The notes under the pieces: generated by a model
What the model was told of the DNA's origin: nothing
The model's input: only the letters and a program-made list of their open reading frames with translations
The model's database searches: none
Made by a program: the position numbers and the translations under genes
Shown: positions 34,700-44,472 of the stretch, piece after piece
Layout: the number at the start of each line of letters is the position of its first letter
Numbering within the stretch: the stretch's first letter is position 1
Assembly: GCF_004364935.1 (NCBI RefSeq)
Contig: NZ_SOBT01000009.1
Span: forward strand, 1,026,398-1,090,397
DNA from: Panacagrimonas perspica
Lineage (GTDB): Bacteria > Pseudomonadota > Gammaproteobacteria > Nevskiales > Nevskiaceae
Direction of reading: 5' to 3'
Length of the DNA stretch: 64,000 bases

Positions 34700-35842
34700 A
34701 TGTCTTCCCTCTCTCTCCCGGCTGTTTCCGAATTGCGCGCCGAACCCGCCGCGGACCCGGCTGCCGAAGCAGCGCGCGCACGCGATGCGGCGTGGTACCA
34801 GCAGGCTCGCGAGATCGTGGGAGACCTGTACCAGCGCTCGCCGCTGATCTACTGGACCGACTTCCTGCTCAGCATCGGCGTGGCCTGGGGCCTGACGGCG
34901 GTGTACTTCACGGCACCGACGTGGAGCGCGGCCCAGATCCTGTCGTTCGTCGGCTCGAGCATCCTGTTCTTCCGCGCGGGCACGTTCATCCACGAGCTGG
35001 TGCACATGCCGCCCAACCAGATGACCTGGTTCGGCCGCGTCTGGAACCTGCTGATGGGGATCCCGCTGCTGGCGCCGTGGATCATGTATCGCAACCACGT
35101 CGATCATCACAGCGCCCGTTATTTCGGGACGCCGGACGACGGTGAATACCTGCCGCTGGCGGCCTCGCCGGTCAGCGAGATCCTGAAGTACCTGGCGCAG
35201 GCGCCGCTGCTGCCGCTGTTCGTCGTGGTGCGCTTCGGCATCCTGGCGCCGCTGTCCTGGCTGCATCGTGGGCTTCGGGAATGGGTGCTCACGGCGACCT
35301 CGGCCGCGGTGTCGAATCCCTACTATCGCAAGCGCTTCCCGAAGCGGGACGAGAATCACCTGAAGATCGTCGAGGCCCTGTGCTTCCTGTATCTGGCGGG
35401 ACTCGTGGCGCTGGTGGTCAAGGGCGTGATCACGGCGCATCACCTGCTGCTGGCGTACCTGCTGTTCGCCTGGACCTTGAACCTCAACTGGGTTCGAAAC
35501 CTCGCCGCGCATCGCTACGGCAATCAGGGCGATCGCATGACGCATCTGGCGCAGTTCAGCGACTCGATCAACATCACCGGGCAGACCTGGCTGACGGTGC
35601 TGCTGTTCCCGGTCGGCCTGCGCTACCACGCGCTGCATCACCTGTTTCCGTCGCTGCCGTATCACAACCTCGGCGAGGCCCATCGCCGCCTGAGCGAGCG
35701 CCTGCCGCCCGACGCCCCCTATCACGCGACAGGACGTGAAAGCTTCTTCGCGGCCGCGGCCGATCTCTGGCGTGCAGCGGGACAGACCGCACCCGGGCAA
35801 TCCGCGATGCGTCGATGGCTGCGTAAACCGCAGCTCAATTGA
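34700..35842 (+). CDS. Fatty acid desaturase family protein
   Basis: 380 residues from ATG 34700. Three histidine boxes bind the di-iron centre: HELVH, HVDHHS and HALHH, with a further HRYGN. Between them are hydrophobic helices, so it is an inner membrane enzyme. It introduces a double bond or hydroxyl into an acyl or lipid chain. It starts a tightly packed plus-strand operon (desaturase, DAG-kinase-like, ABC exporter, acyltransferase, epimerase), all overlapping by 4-8 bp, which argues for a lipid or glycolipid product. Confidence 0.87.
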   Translation: MSSLSLPAVSELRAEPAADPAAEAARARDAAWYQQAREIVGDLYQRSPLIYWTDFLLSIGVAWGLTAVYFTAPTWSAAQILSFVGSSILFFRAGTFIHELVHMPPNQMTWFGRVWNLLMGIPLLAPWIMYRNHVDHHSARYFGTPDDGEYLPLAASPVSEILKYLAQAPLLPLFVVVRFGILAPLSWLHRGLREWVLTATSAAVSNPYYRKRFPKRDENHLKIVEALCFLYLAGLVALVVKGVITAHHLLLAYLLFAWTLNLNWVRNLAAHRYGNQGDRMTHLAQFSDSINITGQTWLTVLLFPVGLRYHALHHLFPSLPYHNLGEAHRRLSERLPPDAPYHATGRESFFAAAADLWRAAGQTAPGQSAMRRWLRKPQLN

Positions 35843-36840
35843 ACGCTCCGCTGGCCGCGCCCCTGGCGCCGCCGGAAGCCGAGCTTCCAGCCTGTCTGAT
35901 CGTCAATCCGAAGAGTTTTCGCGCCTCGCGCGGTGGACTCGCGGCGCGTGCGGTGGCCTTGGCGAAGTCCTATGGGGCCGACGTGCTCGAGATCGACGCC
36001 GGGTTCGGTCTGCTCAAGGCGCTCGACGAGCGTCTGGCACGCGGAATCCGCCGGATCTTCGTGCTCGCCGGTGACGGCACCATGCACGCGATCGTCGAGC
36101 ACCTGGCGCGCCTGCCCGCGGGTTCGCTGGTTCCGGAGCTGATGCTGCTCGGCGGAGGGCGCACCAACCTCACGGCTGCGGAGTTCGACGGCAACGGCGA
36201 TCTGCTGAAGAAGCTGGAATCGGCGCTCGCGCGGCATCGCGACGGCCGCGCCTTCGAGATCGAGGGCCGCCGGCTGCTGGTGCTCGAACAGGAGCCGGCG
36301 CCTGCGCGCCACGGGTTCTTCATCGCTGCCGGTCTGGTCGACGAGGCGATCCGCGAGTGTCACGACTACCAGCAAGGCGATGGCAGTTCCTTTCGCAAGG
36401 GTCCGTTCGCGACGCCGATCCATCTGGCGAAAATGGCGCTGCTCGGGCTGATCGGACGCGGGCCGCTGAAGAGCCCCCAGATGTCGATCGACGCCGGCGA
36501 GCGTGGATCTCTTGCAGGCCCGATGCGCATCGTCCTGCTCACCACGCTGGAACATCGCAAAGGCTTGTTCGACCCGTATGCGAAGCGCGGGCAGGGCACG
36601 CTGCGGCTCACGGCCATCACCGCCGGCGCCCTAGCGTTCTGGACCTGCCTGGCGCTGGTGGCGACGGGCCGCTTCTTCGAATTCATGAACATCCGGCGCG
36701 GATACCTCAGCGGCCGCTGCGATCGCGTCGAGGTCATGGGCCTTCGGCATTACGCTCTCGACGGCGAGGAATTCGAGGCCGACCCTTCGCGCCCCGTGAT
36801 CATCAGCAGCGGCTTGCAGCTCAGCTTTCTCCGCCCGTGA
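35839..36840 (+). CDS. Diacylglycerol/sphingosine kinase-like protein
   Basis: 333 residues from TTG 35839, overlapping the desaturase stop (TTGA). The catalytic region shows LIVNPKSFRASRGG at the start and IFVLAGDGTMHAIVEHLA, the GDG nucleotide loop of DAG-kinase/YegS-type enzymes. A hydrophobic part near residue 265 (ITAGALAFWTCLALVATGRF) may touch the membrane. It would phosphorylate a lipid alcohol. Position in the operon suggests a lipid precursor for the exported product. Confidence 0.8.
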   Translation: MNAPLAAPLAPPEAELPACLIVNPKSFRASRGGLAARAVALAKSYGADVLEIDAGFGLLKALDERLARGIRRIFVLAGDGTMHAIVEHLARLPAGSLVPELMLLGGGRTNLTAAEFDGNGDLLKKLESALARHRDGRAFEIEGRRLLVLEQEPAPARHGFFIAAGLVDEAIRECHDYQQGDGSSFRKGPFATPIHLAKMALLGLIGRGPLKSPQMSIDAGERGSLAGPMRIVLLTTLEHRKGLFDPYAKRGQGTLRLTAITAGALAFWTCLALVATGRFFEFMNIRRGYLSGRCDRVEVMGLRHYALDGEEFEADPSRPVIISSGLQLSFLRP

Positions 36841-38609
36841 AGAAATCCAAGAAGTTGACCGTACCCTCCACCGGCGCCGAAACGCGCGGTGCCTGGATGA
36901 TGATGCTCGCGTTCGTGCGCGGCTATCCGGGACGTGCCGCGGCGGCGCTGTCGATGGTGTTCGTCGCGGGCCTGCTCGATGGCCTGGGCCTGTCGATGCT
37001 GCTGTCGATGCTCACGCTCGCGACCGGCGATCACAAGGGCGATCCTTCGTTGCCGGAAAAGGTCGCGCTGCAGGTGGCCGACTTCCTCGGGCTGCAGCCC
37101 AGCGCACCAAACCTGCTGATGCTGGCCATCATCCTGATTTCGCTGAAGGCCGCGATGTCGCTGCTGGCCAACCGCCAGGTCGGCTACACGGTGGCCTACA
37201 TCGCCACCGACCTGCGGCTGACCTTGATCCGCGCGGTGCTCGGCGCACGCTGGAGCCACTACCTGCAGCAGTCGGTGGGCCGGCTCTCCAACGCGATGGC
37301 GTCCGAGGCGCAGCGCGGCGCGGACTCGTTCCAGAACGCCACCGAGATGATGGCGATGGTGCTGAACTCGATGATCTACCTCGCCATCGCGATGTCGATC
37401 TCGATGCAGGCGGGCCTTGCCGCGATTGCTGCCGGATCGATATTGCTGCTGCTGTTGAGCCGGCTGATCCGTGTGTCGCGACGCGCCGGTCAGCACCAGA
37501 CCGTGCTGCTCAAGTCGCTGGTGTCGGTGATCAGCGGGCAGTTTTCGGCGGCCAAGCCGCTCAAGGCGATGGCGCGTGAACAGCACGTCGATGCGCTGCT
37601 GTCCGACCAGACGCGCAAGCTCAAGAAGGCGTTGCGCCAGCAGGTCATCAGCCGCGAGGCCCTGATGGCGCTGCAGGAGCCGCTGCTGGCGATCATGGTC
37701 GGTGTCGGTTTCTTCTTCAGCCTCGTCGTGCTGAAGATGCCGATGCCCTCGGTGCTGGTCATGCTGTTCCTGCTGGCTCGCGTCGTGGCTTATCTGTCGA
37801 AGGCGCAGCGCGCGTTCCAGCAGGTGACGGTGCGCGAGAGCGCCTACTGGTCGATGGTGGAAGCCATCGATGCGGCGCATGCGCAGCGCGAGCCCCGCGG
37901 CGGCGAGCGCACGGCGTCGCTCGAACGCGAGATCCGCTTCGACGACGTCAGCTTCAGCCACGGTGGCGTGGCCACCACGCTCGACCACCAGACGTTCGCG
38001 ATCCGTGCGCTTGCGCTGAACGTGGTCGTCGGTCCATCCGGCGCCGGCAAGACCACGCTGATCGATCTCGTCGTTGGCCTGTTGCAGCCCGAATCCGGCC
38101 GCATCCTGGTGGACGACGTACCGCTGAGCGAGATGGACCTGCAGGCCTGGCGGCGCCAGATCGGCTACGTGCCGCAGGAATCGACGATGGTCAACGAGTC
38201 GGTCGCCTACAACGTCTCGCTCGGCGAGACGGTTTCCGAGGAGCGCATCCGCGAGGCACTCAAGGCCGCCGACGCGCTCGACTTCGTCGACGCCATGCCC
38301 GAGGGCCTGCAGACGCGCGTCGGCGAGGGCGGATCGCGCCTGTCCGGTGGACAGCGTCAGCGCCTGGCGATTGCACGCGCGCTGATCCATCGTCCGCGCC
38401 TGCTGATCCTCGACGAGGCCACCAGCAATCTCGACGCGGACGCGCAGACTGCGGTGATCGAGACCATCTGCCATCTGAAGGGCTCGCTGACGATGATCGC
38501 GGTCGCGCACCAGCCGCGGCTGATCGCCGCCGCCGATCACCTGTTCCGTCTCTCCGAAGGCCGCATCGTGGCCGTCGAAGCGTCCGCCGTCGCGGCCGTA
38601 CATGGCTAG
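36837..38609 (+). CDS. ABC transporter, fused permease and ATPase (exporter/flippase type)
   Basis: 590 residues from GTG 36837, overlapping the previous stop. Six membrane helices occupy roughly residues 20-330, followed by an ATPase domain with Walker A GPSGAGKTT, Q-loop GYVPQES, signature LSGGQRQR and Walker B LLILDEATSNLD. This is the MsbA-like half-transporter layout, working as a dimer. In this operon it likely flips a lipid or lipid-linked sugar across the inner membrane. Confidence 0.9.
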   Translation: MKKSKKLTVPSTGAETRGAWMMMLAFVRGYPGRAAAALSMVFVAGLLDGLGLSMLLSMLTLATGDHKGDPSLPEKVALQVADFLGLQPSAPNLLMLAIILISLKAAMSLLANRQVGYTVAYIATDLRLTLIRAVLGARWSHYLQQSVGRLSNAMASEAQRGADSFQNATEMMAMVLNSMIYLAIAMSISMQAGLAAIAAGSILLLLLSRLIRVSRRAGQHQTVLLKSLVSVISGQFSAAKPLKAMAREQHVDALLSDQTRKLKKALRQQVISREALMALQEPLLAIMVGVGFFFSLVVLKMPMPSVLVMLFLLARVVAYLSKAQRAFQQVTVRESAYWSMVEAIDAAHAQREPRGGERTASLEREIRFDDVSFSHGGVATTLDHQTFAIRALALNVVVGPSGAGKTTLIDLVVGLLQPESGRILVDDVPLSEMDLQAWRRQIGYVPQESTMVNESVAYNVSLGETVSEERIREALKAADALDFVDAMPEGLQTRVGEGGSRLSGGQRQRLAIARALIHRPRLLILDEATSNLDADAQTAVIETICHLKGSLTMIAVAHQPRLIAAADHLFRLSEGRIVAVEASAVAAVHG

Positions 38610-39546
38610 CCTGCGACTGCGCATCCGGCGCCAGCGCCGGCGCCTGATGTTCCTGACGGCGCGCACGCTGGTGCGCTGGGCGGGATTCGCGCGCGTGCGC
38701 GGCCTCGGCCGTTTCCTCGGCGGACTGCAGTTCCTGTTCGCGCGGCAGGACCGGCAGCGCCAGGCCGAGGATCTGGCCGCCGTGCTCGGCAAGCCGCAGG
38801 TCGACGCAAAGGTCGAGTCGGTTTTGCGCGAGGCCTACCGCGTGAACACCGCCGCGGTCCTGGAGATCCTCGCGATGTTCGACCGCAAGCAGGACAGCGT
38901 GCTGTCCGATTCGCGCTGCGAGATCGACGGCCTCGAGCATCTGCAGGAGGCGCTCGCCAAGGGCCGGGGCGCGATCCTGCTGCCCTCGCACGCCGGCAAC
39001 GGCGCGGCGCTCGCGTTGCGGCTCGCCCATCAGGGCCGCCCGGTGAGCGTTGTCTACAAGCAGTCCCGCATGATGACGGCGGGCTTCTTCGAGCGCGGAT
39101 TCACGCTGTACGGCATCGAGGGCATCCTCGCCAACGAGGGCATCAAGGCCTACGGGAAGATGCTCGGCGCGCTGCGCAAGGGGCGCATCCTGTTCGTCAT
39201 GCTCGACCAGGGAACCAAGATGGCGCAGGACGGCGTGATGCTGCGCTTCCTGGGCAAGGACATGCCGATGTCGGCCGGTCCGGCACAGCTCGCGCGTCAC
39301 TCGAATGCGCCGGTGTTGCCGGTGGCCACGATCGGCGCCGATTCCGCGTGGCGGTTTCGTATCGATGCACCGCTGACGCGCGTCGCCGGCGCGAGTCTCG
39401 AGGCCGATACGGAGCAGTTGGTTCGCGCCACCGAGCAGCGCATCCTCGAACAGCCGCAGCTGTGGAGCTGGCAGCACCGGCGCTGGCGCAATTTCCCGCT
39501 GGCCGTCGACGTGGCGAGCCGCGCACGCGAGGGCGCACTGCGATGA
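38602..39546 (+). CDS. LpxL/HtrB-like acyltransferase family protein with altered active site
   Basis: 314 residues from ATG 38602, overlapping the ABC gene by 8 bp. The family pattern of lauroyl/myristoyl transferases is clear: RGAILLPSHAGNGAALALRL, SVVYKQSRMM, LDQGTKMAQDGVMLRFLGKDMPMSAGPAQLARHSNAPVLPV (quoted in parts). The usual H-x4-D/E motif is HAGNGA, so the acidic residue is missing. It may have a changed mechanism or be inactive. It would acylate a lipid or glycolipid at the inner membrane. Confidence 0.75.
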   Translation: MASLRLRIRRQRRRLMFLTARTLVRWAGFARVRGLGRFLGGLQFLFARQDRQRQAEDLAAVLGKPQVDAKVESVLREAYRVNTAAVLEILAMFDRKQDSVLSDSRCEIDGLEHLQEALAKGRGAILLPSHAGNGAALALRLAHQGRPVSVVYKQSRMMTAGFFERGFTLYGIEGILANEGIKAYGKMLGALRKGRILFVMLDQGTKMAQDGVMLRFLGKDMPMSAGPAQLARHSNAPVLPVATIGADSAWRFRIDAPLTRVAGASLEADTEQLVRATEQRILEQPQLWSWQHRRWRNFPLAVDVASRAREGALR

Positions 39547-40514
39547 GCCCTGTTCCATCGAACGAAGGCGCGCCGCTGGTCGCGCTGACCGGCGCCAGCG
39601 GTTTCATCGGGCGACATCTGGTGCGCGAGTTCGCGAAGGCCGGGTGGCGCGTGCGCCTGCTGCTGCGTCGCGACCCGGTGATCGAGGAATGGCGCGACGT
39701 GCAGCCCGAGATCGTGCCCGGCTCGCTGGGCAACCGGACGGCGCTGGAACGGCTGGTCGAAGGCGCGACCGCGGTCGTGCACCTCGCGGGCCTGATCAAG
39801 GCGACGAGCCAGCGCGAGTTTCTGAGCGTGAATCGCGACGGCGCCGCGACGCTGGCCTCGATCGCGCGCGCGGTGTCGCCGCATACGCACTTTCTGCAGA
39901 TTTCGAGTCTGGCCGCCCGCGAGCCGCAATTGTCGGATTACGCGGCCAGCAAGCGCGCCGGAGAAGATGCGGCGCGCGAAGCGTTCGGCGCGCCGATCAC
40001 GGTGCTGCGTCCGCCCGCCGTCTACGGTCCGGGCGATCGCGAGACGCTGGTGTTCTTCCAGCTCGCACGCCAGCGCCTCGTACCGCTGCTCGGATCGGCC
40101 GATGCGCGCGCCGCGATGATCCATGTGACCGATCTGTGCCGCTTGATCGTAGCGCTCGCCGGCAGACCGCCGCGCGATGCGGTGCTCTGCGCGGCCGATG
40201 CGCGCCCCGAGGGTTATCTCTGGGAAGAAGTGTTCGGCACGGCGGCACGCGCAGTAGGCAACGCCTCGCCGAAGTTCGTGCGTGCGCCGCTCGCGTTGCT
40301 GCGCACTGTGGCGCTGGCCGGCGATGCGGGAAAGCTGCTCGGCTCGGCCAACATGCTCACATCGCAGAAGCTGCGCGAGCTGCGGCATCCGGACTGGGCA
40401 GTGTCGGAATCCGAACTCGCGCAGGTGGCGGGATGGGCGCCCGCGTTCGATCTCGACGCCGGATTTGCAGATGCCGTGCGCGGCTACCGCGAGGCCGGCT
40501 GGCTGCCGCGCTGA
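39543..40514 (+). CDS. NAD-dependent epimerase/dehydratase (extended SDR)
   Basis: 323 residues from ATG 39543, overlapping the acyltransferase stop (ATGA). The nucleotide site TGASGFIGRHLV is at the N-terminus and the catalytic YAASKRAGE follows ISSLAAREPQLSD; PPAVYGPGDR is also typical. Members act on nucleotide sugars, ceramide-like lipids or sterols. It is the last gene of the five-gene operon. Confidence 0.85.
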   Translation: MSPVPSNEGAPLVALTGASGFIGRHLVREFAKAGWRVRLLLRRDPVIEEWRDVQPEIVPGSLGNRTALERLVEGATAVVHLAGLIKATSQREFLSVNRDGAATLASIARAVSPHTHFLQISSLAAREPQLSDYAASKRAGEDAAREAFGAPITVLRPPAVYGPGDRETLVFFQLARQRLVPLLGSADARAAMIHVTDLCRLIVALAGRPPRDAVLCAADARPEGYLWEEVFGTAARAVGNASPKFVRAPLALLRTVALAGDAGKLLGSANMLTSQKLRELRHPDWAVSESELAQVAGWAPAFDLDAGFADAVRGYREAGWLPR

Positions 40515-40795
40515 GAGTCCGTGAAAAAGCGCCCGCCTATCTGCGGGGACGCTCCGAAACGGCTCTTGCCACGAATTTCGCGGATCCCGTCAGCTCATGC
40601 CATTGGGGTCGCCCGGGGCCATTCTTTACCGCAACGACGAACGCAACGGAGCTGCGATTAAGGCAGCGACGGCAAAGGAAAAAGAAAGGCGCAAAGGATT
40701 TCTATTGATCCTTTGCGCCTTTCTTGGCTGTTCTCTGCGTCCTTTGCGTTGGCCTGTGCAGACCTTCAGCTAGTGCCATCGGGGCGAAGCCCGGG
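40515..40795. other. Intergenic region with palindrome and REP-like sequence
   Basis: Holds the 18-bp inverted repeat at 40682-40725, repeated TTTGCGTCCTTTGCG-like words and, at about 40782-40800, GCGAAGCCCGGGCTACG, a partial match to the REP units at 53.9 and 57.9 kb. No gene is seen. Confidence 0.6.
40682..40725. terminator. Perfect 18-bp inverted repeat (terminator or repetitive palindrome)
   Basis: AAGAAAGGCGCAAAGGAT and its exact complement are separated by 8 bases. It lies between convergent genes. The arm resembles the multi-copy TTTGCGCCTTTC words of gammaproteobacterial repeats. Both termination and a REP-type origin are possible. Confidence 0.6.
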
Positions 40796-41905
40796 CTACG
40801 GGCGCTGAGCCTCGCCGAGGAAGTCGAGAATCCTCGCGGCACGATTGTCCCAGGTGTAACCGCGCAGACGCTGCTGCGCCGACTGTGCGAGCCGCGTGCG
40901 CAGCGGTGCGTCATGAGCCAGCCGCGATACCGCCTGTGCGAACGCAGTGGGATCGTCGGGCGGCGGCATCAGCGCCGTCTCGCCGTCCTGCAGGATCTCG
41001 CGCAGCACCGGCAGGTCCGTAGTGACGATCGGCAGGCCCGCGCCCATGTATTCGAACAGCTTGAGCGGCGACATCCACGCGGCCAGGCTCTCGTGTGCCG
41101 GCGTCTTCACGCCGCGCACGACCGATCCGTACGGCGCCAGCGCGAGGTCGTACTCCGGCAGGCGACGCTGGCACTCCTCGTGGGACATGCGGCCCAGGAA
41201 GTGCAGGTTCGCGGGCGCCTGTGCCTTCAATGCCGAGATCTGCGCAGGCTCTCCGCCGATCACGTCGAACTGCACATCGGGAACCTGCGCGGCCGCCGGC
41301 AGCAGCGTCTCCAGGCCCTTGCCGGCGTGGAAGCTGCCGCAGTAGACGGCACGCGGCACCGTACGATCGTGCTGGCGGGGCGCGTGGATGCAATCAGCGC
41401 GCGTGCCGTCGTGGGCCACCAGCACGCGCGACGGATCGAGCGAGGGTTCCCGCCGCAGGATCTCGGCGCGCAGCTGCTCGGAGATGACGACCAGGCCCAG
41501 ACATCCCGGCGACGCGACGAAGGCCGACAGCGCGGCCACTTGAGTCGGCGTGCGCGGCGGATGGTGCAACTCGAGTCCCGTGGGATAGCCCCAGTGCGCC
41601 AGTCGCGACAGCGTCGCCAGCCGGCGTCCGAAGTACAGCGTCTCTCCGTCGCGTGACACGAGCCCGGCGAGTGCCCGTCTGGCGGTCTTCCACAGGTAGT
41701 GCGTGACCCGCGTTTCGTAGCTCACGCGATAGGGATGGCGCAGCGCGTAGTGAGCCGCAACCGAGCCGCCGTCTCCGCGCTCGGCGCGCAACGTGACGTC
41801 GCAGCCGAGGCCCGCGAAGGCGTCGCACATCAGCGCCACGTGTACCGCGTTGGCAGCGGCCGACGGCAGCGTCGCGTTGGAAACGTAGATCAGCTTGGGC
41901 TTCAT
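40796..41905 (-). CDS. Glycosyltransferase, GT4-like
   Basis: 369 residues from ATG 41905. The C-terminal Rossmann half has VYCGSFHAGKGLETLLPAA, then HESLAAWMSPLKLFEYMGAGLPIVTTDLPVLREIL, the usual donor-site E-x7-E region of GT-B enzymes. The first half has acceptor-domain features (NATLPSAAANAVHVALMCDAF). It follows the 2OG oxygenase gene by 43 bp on the same strand. Likely adds a sugar to a surface glycan. Confidence 0.82.
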   Translation of the reverse strand: MKPKLIYVSNATLPSAAANAVHVALMCDAFAGLGCDVTLRAERGDGGSVAAHYALRHPYRVSYETRVTHYLWKTARRALAGLVSRDGETLYFGRRLATLSRLAHWGYPTGLELHHPPRTPTQVAALSAFVASPGCLGLVVISEQLRAEILRREPSLDPSRVLVAHDGTRADCIHAPRQHDRTVPRAVYCGSFHAGKGLETLLPAAAQVPDVQFDVIGGEPAQISALKAQAPANLHFLGRMSHEECQRRLPEYDLALAPYGSVVRGVKTPAHESLAAWMSPLKLFEYMGAGLPIVTTDLPVLREILQDGETALMPPPDDPTAFAQAVSRLAHDAPLRTRLAQSAQQRLRGYTWDNRAARILDFLGEAQRP

Positions 41906-41948
41906 CGAGCGGCTCGACGGCGGTACGGACGGTGTCCCGTCGAAGCGC

Positions 41949-42866
41949 TCAGAACCGCCGCGCCAGATCGCGGGCGTCGCCGTGCCAGATGGGGTCGTTG
42001 CGAAGATCGACCTGAGCGGATCGTTCCAGCGCGGAGCGCCATGGTACCGGGCTCGGCAGCAGGCACAGCGTGAAGACGTAGCGCGGTCCGAGATGCGGCG
42101 TGATGCCGCTGTGCAGCACGCGCGAAGGCTGGAACAGCACCGCATCGCCGGCGCGCGGGCGGTGGTCGTAGGCTGTGAGCGGCTGGCCGGCGAGCTTCGA
42201 GAGTTCGTCCAGCGAACCGGTGCGGCGCTTGCCGCGGGCGAACACGTAGCCGCTGCGGGCGACGGCGTCGGTGGCGGCGAGATCGAGATACGAGGTGCCG
42301 CCGCCGTGTTCGCTGTGATCGTTGAGGTAGACGAGCAGCTTCAGGTGCGCCCGCGGTCCGCGGTCGCAGTGCCACATGAACGAGACGTTGGCCGGGCCCT
42401 GCGTGGGCGCGGTGCGCGCCAGCGTGTACCAGTAGACGAAGTACTCGCTGCCGAAGAATTCCAGGCAGTGCGCATCGACGTCGGCGGTCAGGGCGCTCTC
42501 GGCCAGCCGGCGCACCAGCGCGGGATCGTCGAGGTCGTAGCCTTTGAGCTTGGCCGAATCGCGCTTCAGCTGGATGGGTTCCTGACGGCTGGTGGCCGCC
42601 TCGAGCAAGCTTGCCGCCGCCTCGCCCGACATGACCTGCTGGACCGCGAAGCCATCCTTCATCACCGGCCCCGGGGACGCGCGAACCGGCAACGGCCGTG
42701 CGAGCGCGCTTTTGCACTGCGCATGCCAGGTCGCGAAGCCGCGGCGATCGTCGTGCTCCTCGAACACCTTCGCCACGCGCGACGGATCGAGATCGGGTTC
42801 GAACCAGAGCCGGAACTTGCGCAGCAGGACGGCAGGGCCGTGACGATTGAGCGGAATCATCATCAA
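41949..42866 (-). CDS. 2-oxoglutarate/Fe(II)-dependent oxygenase-like protein
   Basis: 305 residues. The iron site is His-x-Asp in MWHCDRG and a distal His in RVLHSGITPH, followed by an arginine (PRYVFTL) that would bind 2-oxoglutarate. Between are LKLLVYLNDHSEHGGGTSYLD, typical of the prolyl-hydroxylase/phytanoyl-CoA type. It lies in the glycan region and may hydroxylate a sugar or lipid part; the substrate is unknown. It is divergent from the gene at 42949. Confidence 0.75.
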   Translation of the reverse strand: MMMIPLNRHGPAVLLRKFRLWFEPDLDPSRVAKVFEEHDDRRGFATWHAQCKSALARPLPVRASPGPVMKDGFAVQQVMSGEAAASLLEAATSRQEPIQLKRDSAKLKGYDLDDPALVRRLAESALTADVDAHCLEFFGSEYFVYWYTLARTAPTQGPANVSFMWHCDRGPRAHLKLLVYLNDHSEHGGGTSYLDLAATDAVARSGYVFARGKRRTGSLDELSKLAGQPLTAYDHRPRAGDAVLFQPSRVLHSGITPHLGPRYVFTLCLLPSPVPWRSALERSAQVDLRNDPIWHGDARDLARRF

Positions 42867-42948
42867 AGCTTTCCGCTGTTGGCCGATCGCGTCAACTCCG
42901 CGCAGCGGCAGCGGTTGCTCGTCGCGGATTCAGGCAAAATTCGCCCGA

Positions 42949-44472
42949 ATGACCGACCGCACCACAACGCTCATCATCCCGGTTGAAAACCAGGTGCGAG
43001 AGCTGGACGCCAAGCTGCTGCTGGCCTGCGTCGCGGCGGAGCGAGGGCTCCCCGTCGTCCTGGGATCGCGCACCTACGTCAATTTCGCGATGACGCACCT
43101 GCCTCGTGGCCTGTTCCTGGCCAAGAGCCTGCGTTCGATCAGCAAGAAGATGATGAAGATCATCCACGGGCTCGGCCACGAGATCGTGGCCTGGGACGAG
43201 GAATCGCTGGTGCGCTACACCTCGCCCGAGTACTACGCGTGGCGCTACTCCGAGGACACGTTCAAGTTCGTCGACCAGATGTTCGCGTGGGGCGAGGACG
43301 ACGCCGCGTTCTTCAAGAGCTACCACGGCTACACCGGCGTGCCGGTGCACGTCACCGGCAATCCGCGCATCGACCAGTTGCGCCCCGACGTGCGCGGCTA
43401 CTTCGCGCCGCAGGTGGAAGCGCTCAAGGCACGCTACGGCGACTTCGTCCTGATCAACACGACGTTCTCGTTCGTGAACAATTTCGTGCCCGCGCTGAAC
43501 CTGATCCAGCGCGACGCCTCGGGCGCCACCCATGTCAGCCGCACGGGCTTCGGCATGAGCCTGCCCTTCGCCACCGGCATGGCGAACCACTACCAGGCGA
43601 TCTACGACGCCTTCCGCGACCTGGTGCCCAAGCTCGCGAGCTGGTTCCCGGGCCTGCGCATCGTGGTGCGCCCGCATCCGTCGGAAAACCACGACGTGTG
43701 GCGCCAGATCCTGGCGGGCCAGCCGCAGGTGGACGTGATCCACGAAGGCAACGTCGTGCCCTGGCTGATGGCGGCCAAGGTGCTGCTGCACAACGGCTGC
43801 ACCACCGCGGTGGAAGCCAGCGTGCTGGAGACGCCGGCCGTGAGCTACATGCCGGTGACCGCCGAGGTCTACGACTACCACCTGCCGAACGGGCTCAGCC
43901 ACCAGGCGCGCACGCAGGACGACGTGCGCAGGCTGATCACCGACATCGTCGCGGGGCGATTGGGAATCGTCGCTCCGGAGATTCGGCAGCACTTCTTCGA
44001 TCGTCACCTGGCGTCGACCCAGGGACCGCTGGCCTGCGATCGCGTGCTCGACGTGCTGCTCGCCAGCGGCTACGCCGATCGCGCGCCTCGAGCCACGTCG
44101 GCCTCGGTGTGGCTGAAATCCTGGTTCGCCGGTCAATGGCGCACGTTCAAGAAGCGCGTGAACCGCCTGCGTCCGAATCATCGCAACAGCGCCGCTTATC
44201 ACGCACACCGCTTCCCGACCGTGACCGCGGCCCAGATCAACGAGCGCATCGCGCGCTTCGGCTCGCTGCTGGGTCGCTTCGGCAGCGTGAGGGCGGAAAC
44301 GCTGTCGGAACACGTTTTCCGGATCCACGATCCACATGCGGCCGCGCGTGGTGTCGACATCCGCCCGGGCGAACGCGGTTCGACTTCGCAGGACCCATCA
44401 ATCAACGAAGGGATTACCGAGACCAAGATGAGCGCTTCCCGCTTCCCGCAGGCCACCGAGCAGCTTCGCTGA
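42949..44472 (+). CDS. Surface carbohydrate biosynthesis protein (glycosyltransferase-like fold)
   Basis: 507 residues from ATG 42949. It begins TTLIIPVENQVRELDAKLLLACVAAERGLPVVLG, as proteins of the surface carbohydrate biosynthesis family do, and contains VTGNPRIDQLRPD, VVRPHPSENHDVW and HNGCTTAVEASVLETPAVSY, similar to GT-B enzymes that use CDP- or CMP-donors. The last 100 residues are basic and of unknown role. The stop overlaps the next start. Its neighbours handle nonulosonate-type sugars, so a CMP-sugar transferase role is plausible. Confidence 0.7.
   Translation: MTDRTTTLIIPVENQVRELDAKLLLACVAAERGLPVVLGSRTYVNFAMTHLPRGLFLAKSLRSISKKMMKIIHGLGHEIVAWDEESLVRYTSPEYYAWRYSEDTFKFVDQMFAWGEDDAAFFKSYHGYTGVPVHVTGNPRIDQLRPDVRGYFAPQVEALKARYGDFVLINTTFSFVNNFVPALNLIQRDASGATHVSRTGFGMSLPFATGMANHYQAIYDAFRDLVPKLASWFPGLRIVVRPHPSENHDVWRQILAGQPQVDVIHEGNVVPWLMAAKVLLHNGCTTAVEASVLETPAVSYMPVTAEVYDYHLPNGLSHQARTQDDVRRLITDIVAGRLGIVAPEIRQHFFDRHLASTQGPLACDRVLDVLLASGYADRAPRATSASVWLKSWFAGQWRTFKKRVNRLRPNHRNSAAYHAHRFPTVTAAQINERIARFGSLLGRFGSVRAETLSEHVFRIHDPHAAARGVDIRPGERGSTSQDPSINEGITETKMSASRFPQATEQLR

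Noticed and set aside
36750-38792. Open frame of 680 codons on the minus strand
   Set aside because: Antisense to the ABC transporter, dominated by Arg, Gln and His; no domain.
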